Positions 7,347-16,641 of a DNA stretch of 64,000 bases are shown one piece after another. A program made the translations under genes and the position numbers. The DNA is from Methanothrix soehngenii GP6. Lineage in GTDB: Archaea > Halobacteriota > Methanosarcinia > Methanotrichales > Methanotrichaceae. Numbering within the stretch: the stretch's first letter is position 1; each line of letters begins with the position of its first letter. The notes beneath the pieces are model-generated. The model was given only the letters and a program-made list of their open reading frames with translations. It ran no database searches and was not told where the DNA came from. The stretch spans positions 1,364,001 through 1,428,000 of the forward strand of contig NC_015416.1 of NCBI RefSeq assembly GCF_000204415.1, read 5' to 3'.

Positions 7347-8120
7347 TTAACCGATTATCTTGTGAATCTCATCAGAGATTATATTGGGCAGCAGCCTGAC
7401 GTAGCCCACCAATGGTATCTTCACCCTGGCCACCCCTATGACCCACTCATCCTTCACCGGGGTCAGATAGCTGATCCCATCTCCCACAAAGGTTCCATTC
7501 TCGGTCTGGTAAAGGAGCAGGCCGGTGTTCTTGTCCAGATACACGTCATCGCCCACCCGCATGATATCATCGCGATGCTGATCGAAGTACGACATATTTG
7601 CCATGCCCAGGGTCTGGCCTGCCATCTGGTCGATGACCTCATTATGATCCCCTTTGGTGATATAGCCAGCAAACGGCGCTCCAGGCCCTCCCTCCCACAT
7701 CGGCTCATTCTCCTCCACGTGATATAGAGCACGATGGATTATGGGTATGGCCTTGCCCTGGCCGGGAGGCATTCCCAGGACCATTTTGAGCTGGTCGAAG
7801 AGGTTCAGGCTCTCCTTGCCATAAGGCCGATAGAGGATGACGTCCCCAGGATTGTTGAATGCAGTGTAGTTCATCTTTTCTCCCTCATCCCAGGGAATCA
7901 CCTCGGTGCGGCTTGCCCCCTGAACGAGGATAATATCTCCCACATTGAGATTGGGCACCATGCTTCCCGACTCCACAGCCACCATAGGCGTCCAGAGGCC
8001 CAGAGTTATCTGGGAGAGGAGGGATATGGCTCCCACCACCACTACAACGAAAATTATATCTTTGGCCAGCTGGGGGATAGGCAGACTGTCAAACCATTCT
8101 CCGATCTTCATCAGCCACAT
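7347..8120 (-). CDS. S26-family type I signal peptidase
   Basis: 257 residues with an N-terminal membrane anchor (DIIFVVVVVGAISLLSQITLGL). The catalytic serine is in MVAVESGSMVPNLNVGDIILV. The second conserved box PIIHRALYHVEE has His where bacterial enzymes have the catalytic Lys, as in archaeal/ER-type signal peptidases. GYITKGDHN follows, and there is a hydrophobic C-terminal segment. It would cleave secretory signal peptides at the outer face of the membrane. It is divergent from the Pol D small-subunit gene with only 32 nt between the starts. Confidence 0.9.
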   Translation of the reverse strand: MWLMKIGEWFDSLPIPQLAKDIIFVVVVVGAISLLSQITLGLWTPMVAVESGSMVPNLNVGDIILVQGASRTEVIPWDEGEKMNYTAFNNPGDVILYRPYGKESLNLFDQLKMVLGMPPGQGKAIPIIHRALYHVEENEPMWEGGPGAPFAGYITKGDHNEVIDQMAGQTLGMANMSYFDQHRDDIMRVGDDVYLDKNTGLLLYQTENGTFVGDGISYLTPVKDEWVIGVARVKIPLVGYVRLLPNIISDEIHKIIG

Positions 8121-8152
8121 TTATCAGTTGGTACATTCTTATACTCCTTTCG

Positions 8153-9775
8153 ATGCTGCAGATATCCCCCAAGTCGGCCAAGAGCGTTCCAGCCCAGGGC
8201 AGGGAGACTGTGCAGAGGTTCGCCGAACAGGGCTACCAGCTGGAGCCGGAGGCCCTTGAGGCCATATGCCGCTATCAGGGCAGCCAGGAAGAGCTCTTCC
8301 GGCGCATAATCGGCAGCATAGATAGATCCCTGGCGGTGATCGGAATGCAGCACATCAACGGCCTCATCCAGTCCTCTCCAAAAAATGGAATTGGTCATGC
8401 CGCATCCACCACCCCCATCCAGAGAAGGAGCACCCACATCCTGCCAGCTTCATCCAGAACTCCTTCCCGTCCATCCTTCCCTTCCGCCTCCAGGACCCCG
8501 CCCTCCTCGATCGAACCATCAGCATCTGAGATCACCTTGGACTCAGCGCCCTCCGATCCTCATACCCAGGGCTCTGCTCAATTGAGCTGCGACATAACCG
8601 GGCGGTCGACCTGTGTAGGCGAGTACGATGATTTCGTCTGCTACTTTCGGGACAGATATGCAAAGATCAGAGAGATCCTCTCCCGCCGGATCAACTCCCG
8701 GCCGATAGAGTCCTTGAGCAAGAGCACATCGGGCAGAGAGGTCTCTCTAATCGGCATGGTCCTGGATATCAGAAATACCTCCAAAGGCAACCGGGTGATA
8801 GAGCTGGAGGATCCCACCGGGATGATAGTGGCGGTCATCCAAAAGGATGGGGAGGCCTATGAGGAGTCAGGACAGATAATTCCGGATGAGGTCATAGGAG
8901 TCACGGGCATTTCAGACGGTAATGGAAGGATCTTCGTCAAATCGCTGCTCTGGCCCGATATGCCCAATCAGACCGCCTCCCTGGAGAAAGGTAGCGGCCA
9001 TGCCATACTCATATCCGATCTTCATGTGGGGAGCAAGTATTTCATGGATGAGGCCTGGCAGAGGTTCTCCGACTGGCTGAACGGAGAAGCGGATGATCCC
9101 AGTGGGCTTGCCTCCCAGGTGGAATACCTGGTGATCGCCGGAGACCTGGTGGATGGGATTGGAATTTATCCTGGCCAGCAGAACGATCTGGCGATAATGG
9201 ATATCTATTCCCAGTACGAGGCGGCTGCAGGGCTGCTAAATGCCATAAGAAGCGACATCAAGATCATCATCTCCCCGGGCAATCACGACATAGTGCGCCA
9301 GGCGGAACCCCAGCCCGCACTCCCTCCCGAGGTGCAGAAATACTTCCGACCTGATATGCTCTTCGTGGGCAATCCCGCTTGGGTTACATTGAGCGGCATA
9401 TCGGTGTTGATCTACCATGGCCGGAGCATAGACGATCTCGTCCTCCGCCTGCCCGGAATCGCCTATGCCAACCCAGAGAAGGCGATGATAGAGATGCTGA
9501 GAAGAAGGCACCTCTCCCCAATCTATGGCAGCCGGGTGTCTATCGCACCGGAGAACGAGGATCATTATGTCATCTCCCATCCCCCGGCAATTCTCCATTG
9601 CGGGCACGTCCATACCGTGGGAATCGCCCGCTATAAAGGAGTGGCAGCGATAAACAGTGGCACTTGGCAGTCGCAGACTGATTTTCAGAAGAAGATGAAC
9701 ATTCAGCCGGTTTGTGCAGTGGCGCCAATGGTAGACCTGGCCACATTAAAGGTTCGAAAGCTAATATTCGCCTGA
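8153..9775 (+). CDS. polB: DNA polymerase D small subunit (DP1)
   Basis: 540 residues. The N-terminal helical domain (1-80) is followed by a Pro/Ser/Thr-rich linker (about 85-145), an OB-fold domain (about 185-275, EVSLIGMVLDIRNTSKGN..IELEDPTG) and a calcineurin-like phosphoesterase domain. That domain carries SDLHVGSKYF, AGDLVDGIGIYPGQ, SPGNHDIVRQ and HCGHVHTVGI, the metal-binding motifs of the DP1 3'-5' exonuclease. It pairs with the large subunit DP2, which is not in this window, to form the replicative euryarchaeal Pol D. The linker is low-complexity and probably disordered. Confidence 0.95.
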   Translation: MLQISPKSAKSVPAQGRETVQRFAEQGYQLEPEALEAICRYQGSQEELFRRIIGSIDRSLAVIGMQHINGLIQSSPKNGIGHAASTTPIQRRSTHILPASSRTPSRPSFPSASRTPPSSIEPSASEITLDSAPSDPHTQGSAQLSCDITGRSTCVGEYDDFVCYFRDRYAKIREILSRRINSRPIESLSKSTSGREVSLIGMVLDIRNTSKGNRVIELEDPTGMIVAVIQKDGEAYEESGQIIPDEVIGVTGISDGNGRIFVKSLLWPDMPNQTASLEKGSGHAILISDLHVGSKYFMDEAWQRFSDWLNGEADDPSGLASQVEYLVIAGDLVDGIGIYPGQQNDLAIMDIYSQYEAAAGLLNAIRSDIKIIISPGNHDIVRQAEPQPALPPEVQKYFRPDMLFVGNPAWVTLSGISVLIYHGRSIDDLVLRLPGIAYANPEKAMIEMLRRRHLSPIYGSRVSIAPENEDHYVISHPPAILHCGHVHTVGIARYKGVAAINSGTWQSQTDFQKKMNIQPVCAVAPMVDLATLKVRKLIFA

Positions 9776-10005
9776 TTCATCTTTATAAACACAACAAAAA
9801 AATTTTTATAGTAATAGAGAGAGTAGTATATCCGGCGAATACGATCATAGGTAGGAGGAATACGAATATGGCGGAATAAATCACCGGGCAATGAGTGCTC
9901 CTCAAACTGCAGGTACAATCGATGGCGGTTAGTATCTCTTACCAAAAAAGATAAATATTATAGAGAGAAATTGTATCGATATCAAACAACGAAAGGGGTG
10001 AAATT

Positions 10006-10434
10006 ATTAGACAGAAGGGTGTTATTTTAGTGCTGGCCATAGCTATGCTGTCAATACCTGCATTTGCACAGGGCATGGGCGGCAGTGGCAGCATAGATAT
10101 CTTCGGAAAGAACGGCGTGATATTCCAGACAGAAGGTTCAGCATACCTTTTCCCGGAATTTCAGGATACCAATGCGGATACGATGGTAATCGGAAATGAC
10201 AGAGCAATGGCCTTTGGAGTGCCATGGCACAGGGCTCCAGTAACTTTAGCTACCAATAACCTGGAGGTCATAAAGAACCAAGACACTGGTGACTGTGAAT
10301 GCTGCGAGGAAGAATGCCAGGACTGCTGCATCAAGGTCAATATAGACCAGATCAAGATCGGCAATAGAGACGCTCTTGCATTCGGATTTGCCTCCGCCAC
10401 CAACAACGTCAAGGTGATAGCCAACCAGCAGTGA
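10006..10434 (+). CDS. Small secreted cysteine-rich protein, start codon uncertain
   Basis: The mature part has a Gly-rich start (QGMGGSGSIDIFGKNG), a CECCEEECQDCCIK cysteine cluster, and two similar halves (IGNDRAMAFGV..TNNLEVIKNQ and IGNRDALAFGFASATNNVKVIANQ) that look like an internal duplication. The signal peptide RQKGVILVLAIAMLSIPAFA lies in frame from about 10012, with AFA-Q as the cleavage site. Its basic N terminus lies upstream of the first standard start (GTG 10030). A GGGGTGAA ribosome site lies at 9995-10002, so an ATT near 10003-10006 may be used. No family recognised; it precedes another secreted protein. Confidence 0.6.
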   Translation: MRQKGVILVLAIAMLSIPAFAQGMGGSGSIDIFGKNGVIFQTEGSAYLFPEFQDTNADTMVIGNDRAMAFGVPWHRAPVTLATNNLEVIKNQDTGDCECCEEECQDCCIKVNIDQIKIGNRDALAFGFASATNNVKVIANQQ

Positions 10435-10466
10435 TATCAAGCCAGTCGAATCAGACAGGATTGGAC

Positions 10467-10982
10467 ATGAAGATTTCAAGGAGACCCGCCGATGCAATAA
10501 AAGCGGGTCTTCTAATAGTTTTTCTCTTATCGGGCCCAGTCTTAGCCGGGCAGAGCCAAGACAGGCCCATCACCTCATGTGAGATCTCAAATCACCTTGA
10601 TCAAACGCCAACCGATGCCTTCATCGGCCCAAGAACAGATTCCATTCTGCTCTCACAACCCAGAGAGATGCTCATGCCAGATATGGCTGCTTTAACCGCA
10701 AAACTGGAAAATCTATCCGCAGCCTACGCCCAGAGGCAAGGGGAGCTTTTTCCCAACAGCCTCCAGAAGAGCAGCAGCAATTGCAGCGATCCGGATCTCA
10801 GCTATCAGGATATAGGCCTTGAGGGCCAGCTTCGAAACCGCCTGGACATAAGAGTATCAGGAATATCCGTTCGCGCCATCAACACCGTGGAAGGTGGGAA
10901 GGCCACCGCCACCTCCAACATAATCATCGAGCCGGTGCAGATCATCCAGCTCCCTTGCCAAGCAGCAGATAAGCTGAGATGA
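10467..10982 (+). CDS. Secreted hypothetical protein
   Basis: About 171 residues from ATG 10467 (MKISRRPADAIKAGLL); the frame is open 12 codons further upstream. A signal peptide with a basic start, hydrophobic core LLIVFLLSGPVLA and cleavage near AGQS is clear. The mature part has three single cysteines and a C-terminal region RLDIRVSGISVRAINTVEGGKATATSNIIIEPVQII that is strand-rich. No family recognised. It starts 32 nt after the cysteine-rich secreted protein and is probably in its operon. Confidence 0.7.
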   Translation: MKISRRPADAIKAGLLIVFLLSGPVLAGQSQDRPITSCEISNHLDQTPTDAFIGPRTDSILLSQPREMLMPDMAALTAKLENLSAAYAQRQGELFPNSLQKSSSNCSDPDLSYQDIGLEGQLRNRLDIRVSGISVRAINTVEGGKATATSNIIIEPVQIIQLPCQAADKLR

Positions 10983-11061
10983 TCAAGGGCCGCTAAAGAT
11001 TATGGGGAGAAGGGGTCCAGAAGATCACGACAGTGTCCCGACAAGAGCCGGGATGGCTGTA

Positions 11062-12351
11062 TCAGGCACGCTTCGGATCCTTATCCCTCTCTTTCTCCAT
11101 CGCCTCTTTTGCCAGCCGGATGGCACACAGCTCAGAGCACATGGTGCAGGTGTCGGTCTCCAATCCTCGCCTGTGTCTGATCTGCTTAGCTCTTGCCGGA
11201 TTTATCGCCGCCTGGAACTGGCCATCCCAGTCCAGAGCGGCTCGCGCCCGGGACATCTGCAGATCCCAGGATCTAGCTCTTTCTCGCACCCCCGGCCGGG
11301 TGAGGTCGGCTGCATGGGCAGCGATCCGGGTGACATAGGTTCCCTCGATCACGTCCTCTCTATTGGGCAGGTCGAGGTGCTCGGAGGGGGTTGTGGCACA
11401 GAGGAAGTCCGCTCCCGCCATGCCAGCGATCACGCCACCCATGGCAGCGGTGATATGGTCGTACCCGGGGGCGACGTCCGTCACCAGGGGTCCGAGAAGG
11501 TATAAGGGCGCTCCGCCGGTCAAATGCTTCATCGCCCTCACACTGGTCTCGATCTCATCCGCGGGCACATGCCCCGGCCCCTCCACCATGGCCTGCACTC
11601 CCGCAGCTCGCGCCCTTTTAACCAGCTCACCGAGCATGATGAACTCCATGTACTTGGCCCGGTCAGATGCATCCTCGATGCACCCTGGCCGCAGACCGTC
11701 GCCCAGCGAGAGGGTCAATTCATACTCCCTAGCTATCTCCAGCAGGTAGTCGAACTCCTGATAGTAGGGATTCTCCTCTCCAGTATCGGCGATATATTTC
11801 ATGGTCAAAGAGCCGCCCCGGCTCACCAGCCCCATCAGTCGAGGGTCCTGCCTGAGCCGCTCCAGGGATATCTTGTTCACCCCGGCATGAACGGTGACGA
11901 AGTCCACCCCATCTCGAGCATGTCGCTCCAGGGCATCAAACATCCCCTGGCTGGTCAGCTCCTGTTTGACGGCGGCCTGGTAGATGGGCACTGTGCCCAG
12001 AGGCACCTTCACTGCTGCCAAGATCTTCTTGCGCACCAGGTCCAGGTCACCTCCAGTGGACAGGTCCATCACAGCATCCGCTCCCGCCTCAGATGCAGCC
12101 AGAGCCTTTTCCACCTCTACCTCCGCGGAGTCGAGGTTCTGGGATGTGCCCAGGTTGACATTCACTTTAACGGCTAGCATCTCCCCTATGCCTGCCGGAT
12201 CCAGCCCCTCGCGGCGGACATTTCCCGGGATGACCACCCTGCCCGCGGCCACCAGCCGGGCCAGCTTTGCCGGATCTATTCCCTCTTTTCTTGCCACCCG
12301 TTCGATACTTTGGGGCACGCGCCCACTGCTTGCCTCTTCCATCAGGGTCAT
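11062..12351 (-). CDS. thiC: Phosphomethylpyrimidine synthase ThiC
   Basis: About 429 residues. ThiC converts aminoimidazole ribotide to hydroxymethylpyrimidine phosphate for thiamine synthesis, using a [4Fe-4S] cluster and SAM. Diagnostic blocks are seen: [54 protein letters not shown] and the C-terminal cluster motif CTMCSELCA (CxxCxxxxC). I use the ATG at 12351 (MTLMEEA), matching the family N terminus. A TATA-like AATATATT lies only 12-20 nt upstream, so the next ATG at 12342 is also possible. No TPP riboswitch is visible in the very short upstream region. Confidence 0.95.
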   Translation of the reverse strand: MTLMEEASSGRVPQSIERVARKEGIDPAKLARLVAAGRVVIPGNVRREGLDPAGIGEMLAVKVNVNLGTSQNLDSAEVEVEKALAASEAGADAVMDLSTGGDLDLVRKKILAAVKVPLGTVPIYQAAVKQELTSQGMFDALERHARDGVDFVTVHAGVNKISLERLRQDPRLMGLVSRGGSLTMKYIADTGEENPYYQEFDYLLEIAREYELTLSLGDGLRPGCIEDASDRAKYMEFIMLGELVKRARAAGVQAMVEGPGHVPADEIETSVRAMKHLTGGAPLYLLGPLVTDVAPGYDHITAAMGGVIAGMAGADFLCATTPSEHLDLPNREDVIEGTYVTRIAAHAADLTRPGVRERARSWDLQMSRARAALDWDGQFQAAINPARAKQIRHRRGLETDTCTMCSELCAIRLAKEAMEKERDKDPKRA

Positions 12352-12362
12352 TGTTACCAACT

Positions 12363-12370
12363 AATATATT
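12363..12370. promoter_or_regulatory. Shared palindromic TATA-like element between thiC and the MBL gene
   Basis: AATATATT is its own reverse complement and is the only TATA-like sequence in the 44-bp gap. It is about 38 nt above the plus-strand ATG (12405) and 12-24 nt above the possible thiC starts, so it could direct both divergent transcripts. Confidence 0.4.
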
Positions 12371-12404
12371 GTAGGAGCAACTTTCTCGCTGCAGGTGTTT
12401 ATCA

Positions 12405-13043
12405 ATGGTTGAAGTGCATAAGGTTAGCGGTGCCGCCTTCGATGGCAATGTCTACCTGGTCTTGGATGAGAAGCCCATTCTGGTGGACGCGGGCATGATG
12501 GCAGGGCCGACCTTAAAGAACATCAAGAAATTCATCGATCCAGCCAAGATCGAGCTGATCGTCCTCACTCACTGCCATCACGATCACTCCGGTGCCGCTC
12601 CCGCCCTTAAGGAGGCGACAGGAGCACGCCTGATGCTGAGCGAGAAGGAGGTGGGCTGCATAGGAGATGAGCTGGCATCGGTTGCATACCTCTTCGGCCA
12701 GCAGGCCCCGGAGTACAAAGTGGACGAGACCCTGAAAGAGGGGATGGTCCTGGATATTGGGGAATGGAAGCTGGAGGTCATGGAGACCCCAGGGCACTCC
12801 ACCGGAAGCCTGTGCCTTTATGAGCGAACGGAAAAGGTGCTATTCTCCGGAGATACAGTATTCCCTGACGGTAACATCGGCCGGACGGATATGTTCGGCG
12901 GAAGCACCGACGAATTGGTCCGCTCCATCCAGAGGCTGACAGAGCTGGATGTCAAGGTTATGTATCCCGGCCATATGGATATAACCAGCCAAAATGTCAA
13001 TCGCCAGATTCAAATGAGCCTGAGGTTTGCCAAGAGCATCTAG
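12405..13043 (+). CDS. MBL-fold metal-dependent hydrolase (glyoxalase II-like)
   Basis: 212 residues with the complete metallo-beta-lactamase metal site: THCHHDHSGAAPAL (HxHxDH), ETPGHSTGSLCLY, FSGDTVFPDGNIGRTDMFGG and a C-terminal MYPGHMD. The spacing and the GDTVF..G..GR motif resemble glyoxalase II or persulfide-dioxygenase-like proteins; the substrate cannot be told. It is the first gene of a plus-strand run with argD, hisC and an AK6-like kinase, 19 nt before argD. Confidence 0.9.
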   Translation: MVEVHKVSGAAFDGNVYLVLDEKPILVDAGMMAGPTLKNIKKFIDPAKIELIVLTHCHHDHSGAAPALKEATGARLMLSEKEVGCIGDELASVAYLFGQQAPEYKVDETLKEGMVLDIGEWKLEVMETPGHSTGSLCLYERTEKVLFSGDTVFPDGNIGRTDMFGGSTDELVRSIQRLTELDVKVMYPGHMDITSQNVNRQIQMSLRFAKSI

Positions 13044-13062
13044 CGGGATGGGTGTCAATCTC

Positions 13063-14211
13063 ATGACAGACAAGAAAGATCTAGTGAAAAGGGAATCCGA
13101 ATCCATATTCCAGACCTACGGCCGCCAGGACGTGCTCCTCGTCAAGGGAAGCGGTGCTCATGTTTGGGACTGCGAAGGCAGGGAATACCTGGACTTCGTC
13201 GCCGGCATAGCGGTGAACAGCATAGGCCACTGCCATCCGAAGTTGGTGGAGACGGTCAGCCGCCAGGCTGCAGCTCTCATCCACACCTCCAACCTCTACT
13301 ACACCGAAAACCAGGTCCTTTTAGCGGAAGAGCTGAAGGGGCTCACCGGCATGGACCGGGCATACTTCTGCAACTCTGGAGCGGAGAGCATAGAAGCGGC
13401 GCTCAAGCTCGTCCGCCGGGCAACGGGCAGGGCGAAGATCGTGGCGGCGGAGAGGGCCTTTCACGGTCGCACCCTGGGGTCCCTTGGCCTAACACATAAA
13501 GCCGCTTATAGGGAGCCGTTCCGGCCGCTGAGGGAAGCGGAGTTCGTCCCCTACAACGATAGCGAGGCTATGAAGGCAGCAGTCACCTCCGAGACCGGAG
13601 CGGTGTTCCTGGAGCCGGTACAGGGTGAGGCAGGAGTCTATGTGCCGGACGGGGACTATCTCAGAACAGCGCGAGACATATGCGATGACCAAGGAGCCCT
13701 TCTCATCCTGGATGAGGTGCAGACCGGATTTGGACGGACCGGCAGGTGGTTTGCCAAGGAGCACTCCGGGGTTGTCCCTGATATCATCTGCCTGGCCAAG
13801 GCCATTGCCGGAGGCCTGCCCATGGGAGCGATGCTCGCCCGTGGCAGCTCTTCTGAGTCCTTCCAGAAAGGAGACCACGGCTCGACATTCGCCGGCGGCC
13901 CCCTGATCTGTGCTGCCGCCCTGGCAACGATCGATGTCATACGAGAGGAGAAGCTGGTCGAGCGCTCAGAGGAGTTGGGCAGATATCTTAAGTCAGAGAT
14001 AGAGAAGCTCAATCCCAGGGAGGTTCGCGGCCTGGGGTTGATGGTCGGCCTGGATCTGAATTGCGACTGCAAATCGCTGGTGGAGAAGGCCCTGCAAAAG
14101 GGAGTGCTGATCAACAACACTGGAGAGCATACCCTCCGCCTCATCCCGCCCCTGGTGGTTACGAAGGAGGAGATAGACAGAGTGGTGGAGGTAATAGGTG
14201 AGCTCCTCTAG
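13063..14211 (+). CDS. argD: Acetylornithine aminotransferase (class III PLP enzyme)
   Basis: About 382 residues from ATG 13063 (MTDKKDLVKRES); ATG 13048 is possible. Class III aminotransferase motifs are present: YLDFVAGIAVNSIGHCHPK, FCNSGAESIEAALKL, AFHGRTLGSL, LILDEVQTGFGRTG with the PLP-contacting Asp, and the Schiff-base lysine in IICLAKAIAGGLPMGA. Length and motifs fit ArgD, which makes N-acetylornithine in arginine synthesis; relatives acting on succinyl-ornithine or lysine intermediates cannot be excluded. It overlaps hisC by 14 nt. Confidence 0.92.
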   Translation: MTDKKDLVKRESESIFQTYGRQDVLLVKGSGAHVWDCEGREYLDFVAGIAVNSIGHCHPKLVETVSRQAAALIHTSNLYYTENQVLLAEELKGLTGMDRAYFCNSGAESIEAALKLVRRATGRAKIVAAERAFHGRTLGSLGLTHKAAYREPFRPLREAEFVPYNDSEAMKAAVTSETGAVFLEPVQGEAGVYVPDGDYLRTARDICDDQGALLILDEVQTGFGRTGRWFAKEHSGVVPDIICLAKAIAGGLPMGAMLARGSSSESFQKGDHGSTFAGGPLICAAALATIDVIREEKLVERSEELGRYLKSEIEKLNPREVRGLGLMVGLDLNCDCKSLVEKALQKGVLINNTGEHTLRLIPPLVVTKEEIDRVVEVIGELL

Positions 14212-15253
14212 GCAAAGCGCCAGGGAGAGCCTGAAGAGGCTGCGCCCCTATGTGGCAGGCAAGGGTTTCACTGAGATCTCACGCCGCTATGGTCTCGACC
14301 CGGCGGATATCGTAAAGCTGGGAAGCAATGAGAATCCATACGGTCCCAGCCCTAAGGTTTTTGAAGCCCTGCAGAATGTCTCCCCGGAGAGGTATCCGGA
14401 GCCCGAGGAGCTGATGGAAGGGCTGGCCAGATACACCGGCTCTCCGGAGGAGATGCTGGTCATAGGAGCGGGCATGGACGGGGTGATGGACACCCTGACC
14501 CGGCTCTTTTTGGAGAAGGGCGACCGAACCTTCATCCCCACCCCCACCTTCAGCTACTATGAGATCCTGACCGTTCTGGCAGGGGCAGAGCCGGTATTCT
14601 CCCCCCTGGGACCGGACTTCCGGATTCAGGAGACGGTTCCAAAGGAGGCAAAGATGGCTTTCATCTGCTCGCCGAACAATCCCACCGGAAACGCCCTTAA
14701 AGAAGAGGAGCTGTGCCGTCTGCTGGAGACGACGGAAGCCATCGTCTTTTTGGACGAGGCTTATGTAGAGTTTGCAGAGCGGAGCCTGGCGGAGCTGGTG
14801 AGTAGATACGAGAACCTGGTGGTGGGACGGACTCTATCCAAAGCCTTCGGCCTGGCGGGGATGCGCCTGGGCTATGCTCTGATGCCCGAGTGGATAGCCC
14901 AGGAGTTCTGCCGGGCGGCTCCGCCCTTCTTTGGCATCTCCAGCGCCTCAGTTGCTGCCGGCGCAGCAGCGCTCGCGGATCTGGACTTTATGAACGAATC
15001 GGTGAGAAAGATAAGAATGGAGCGCAGTCGCCTGCAAAAAGAGATCAGGTCTTATCCCTCCCAGGCCAACTTCCTCTACCTGAAAACCGAGGAAGCCTCG
15101 GACTCATTTGCAGAGAAGTTCCTGCAAAAAGGTATCATCATCCGCGACTGCCGCTCATTCCGGGGAGCGGGAGAAAATCACGTCCGGGTAACAGTGGGAA
15201 CGGCAGAGGAGAACGACCGGTTCCTCGCCGCCTTCAGGGAGATCCGGCGCTGA
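14198..15253 (+). CDS. hisC: Histidinol-phosphate aminotransferase
   Basis: 351 residues starting with GTG inside the end of argD. Fold-type I PLP aminotransferase: VKLGSNENPYGPSPKV at the N terminus, FICSPNNPTGNAL, FLDEAYVEFAE, and the PLP lysine in VVGRTLSKAFGLAGMRLGYA. This is the HisC subfamily, which transaminates imidazole-acetol phosphate in histidine synthesis. It is likely co-translated with argD because of the 14-nt overlap, and is followed 1 nt later by the AK6-like kinase. Confidence 0.93.
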   Translation: MSSSRQSARESLKRLRPYVAGKGFTEISRRYGLDPADIVKLGSNENPYGPSPKVFEALQNVSPERYPEPEELMEGLARYTGSPEEMLVIGAGMDGVMDTLTRLFLEKGDRTFIPTPTFSYYEILTVLAGAEPVFSPLGPDFRIQETVPKEAKMAFICSPNNPTGNALKEEELCRLLETTEAIVFLDEAYVEFAERSLAELVSRYENLVVGRTLSKAFGLAGMRLGYALMPEWIAQEFCRAAPPFFGISSASVAAGAAALADLDFMNESVRKIRMERSRLQKEIRSYPSQANFLYLKTEEASDSFAEKFLQKGIIIRDCRSFRGAGENHVRVTVGTAEENDRFLAAFREIRR

Positions 15254-15254
15254 T

Positions 15255-15758
15255 ATGCAGATCGCCCTGACCGGCACTCCAGGGACGGGCAAGACCACCG
15301 TTGCTCATCTATTGCCTTACCGGGTGATAGACATCAACGCCTTAGTTAGGGAGGGCCTGAACTTCGGCACCGATCCGAAAAGGGGCTGCCTGGAGGCGGA
15401 CATGGATGGACTGGCTGAGCGCCTGGTGGAGATGGATTCTGACCAGATCTCTATCCTTGAAGGCCACTTCTCCCATCACTTCGCCCAATGGTCGATAGTC
15501 CTCCGGCTGGCTCCACGGAAGCTGGAATCCCGGCTGGAAGAGAGAGGTTACTCGCCCGAAAAGATAAGGGAGAACCTGGAGGCTGAGGCTCTGGACGTGA
15601 TCTTAGTGGAGGCCGTTGAGTATTGCCAGCGGGTGGACGAGATAGATGCCACCGGACGGACCCCCCAGGAAGTGGCCGATCTGGTGGCAAAGATAATCGA
15701 GGGAAAACTGGTGATGCCTCCAGGCCAGGTGGACTGGCTGGAGGAGTTCTTTGGGTAA
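15255..15758 (+). CDS. AK6/Fap7-like adenylate kinase
   Basis: 167 residues with a Walker A motif right at the N terminus (MQIALTGTPGTGKTTVAHLL). A short core of the Fap7/AK6 type follows: SILEGHFSHHF, RLAPRKLESRLEERGYSPEKIRENLEAEALDVILVEA. In eukaryotes and archaea this family combines adenylate kinase/ATPase activity with a role in small-subunit ribosome maturation. The gene closes the argD-hisC run but its function is probably independent of it. Confidence 0.88.
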   Translation: MQIALTGTPGTGKTTVAHLLPYRVIDINALVREGLNFGTDPKRGCLEADMDGLAERLVEMDSDQISILEGHFSHHFAQWSIVLRLAPRKLESRLEERGYSPEKIRENLEAEALDVILVEAVEYCQRVDEIDATGRTPQEVADLVAKIIEGKLVMPPGQVDWLEEFFG

Positions 15759-15776
15759 ATCGAGTTATCTCAAAAT

Positions 15777-16628
15777 TCAGGACTCGAGCGCCCGGGCAAT
15801 TATCGGAGCCACAGAGACGGTGCTCACTCCCTTATCCAGGGTGTCAGTGGCCAAGACGCCCTCAACCCCGGAGCGGTAAAGCTTAAGGACCGCCGATCCG
15901 GTGAGGACGGGATGCACTGCTGCCAGATAGACCCGGGCGGCGCCCTGTGCACGCAGCATCTCTATGGCCGTGGCCATGGTGCCGCCGGTGGCGATCATAT
16001 CATCGAATATCACCACGTCTCTATCCCGGACGTCGATCTCTTTAGGAGCCATGCGGACCTCGGTGCCGGAGAGGCGGGTCTTCTGCAGGTAATCGCTATC
16101 CGCTCCCAGGGCGGCGGCGGCAGTCCTGGCCATGGCCACTGCTCCCTTGTCCGGGGATATGACCACCGGGTCCTTCAGGCCGAGGGAGGCCACATTTTCC
16201 GCTAAAAGCGGCGTTGCATCCAGGTTGTCCGCCGGACAGCAGAAATGATTCAGGATGGATGGAGAATGGATGTTTACCAGATGGACCCGGCCCTCTTTCA
16301 AGAAGGGATTCAGAGCTCTGGCCACCGCCCTGGCGGTCATGGGCTCCCCGGGCTTGAAGATCTTATCCTGGCGGGCATAGCCGAAGTAGGGTATAACCAG
16401 ATCGATGCTGCTCTCCTGGCAGATATCCAGGAGCTGGAGCAGATAGACCAGATCCCTATCAGTAGGGGTGGACTGGATTATTGCCACCTTATCGTCGAGC
16501 GGTGCCGTCACCTGGGTATATGACTCCCCATCGGGAAAGGTCTTGTAGTCGCATAACGCCAGCACCTCACCCAAAATCGCCGCCACCCTGCCCGCCAAAA
16601 GCTGGGAAGCCGGACCTCCTATGATCAC
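15777..16628 (-). CDS. prs: Ribose-phosphate pyrophosphokinase
   Basis: 283 residues, the short archaeal class of PRPP synthetase. Motifs: YKTFPDGESYTQV at the ATP site, IDLVIPYFGYARQDKIFKPGEPMTARA, and the PRPP-binding loop VVIFDDMIATGGTMATA. It makes PRPP from ribose 5-phosphate and ATP for nucleotide, histidine and other pathways. It is the last gene of the minus-strand information cluster, 13 nt after pmbA. Confidence 0.95.
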   Translation of the reverse strand: MIIGGPASQLLAGRVAAILGEVLALCDYKTFPDGESYTQVTAPLDDKVAIIQSTPTDRDLVYLLQLLDICQESSIDLVIPYFGYARQDKIFKPGEPMTARAVARALNPFLKEGRVHLVNIHSPSILNHFCCPADNLDATPLLAENVASLGLKDPVVISPDKGAVAMARTAAAALGADSDYLQKTRLSGTEVRMAPKEIDVRDRDVVIFDDMIATGGTMATAIEMLRAQGAARVYLAAVHPVLTGSAVLKLYRSGVEGVLATDTLDKGVSTVSVAPIIARALES

Positions 16629-16641
16629 TCTTTATCCTCCT

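Noticed and set aside
10431-10466. Upstream in-frame extension of the second secreted protein (MISSQSNQTGLD)
   Set aside because: It would place a hydrophilic stretch before the signal peptide; ATG 10467 gives a normal basic start.
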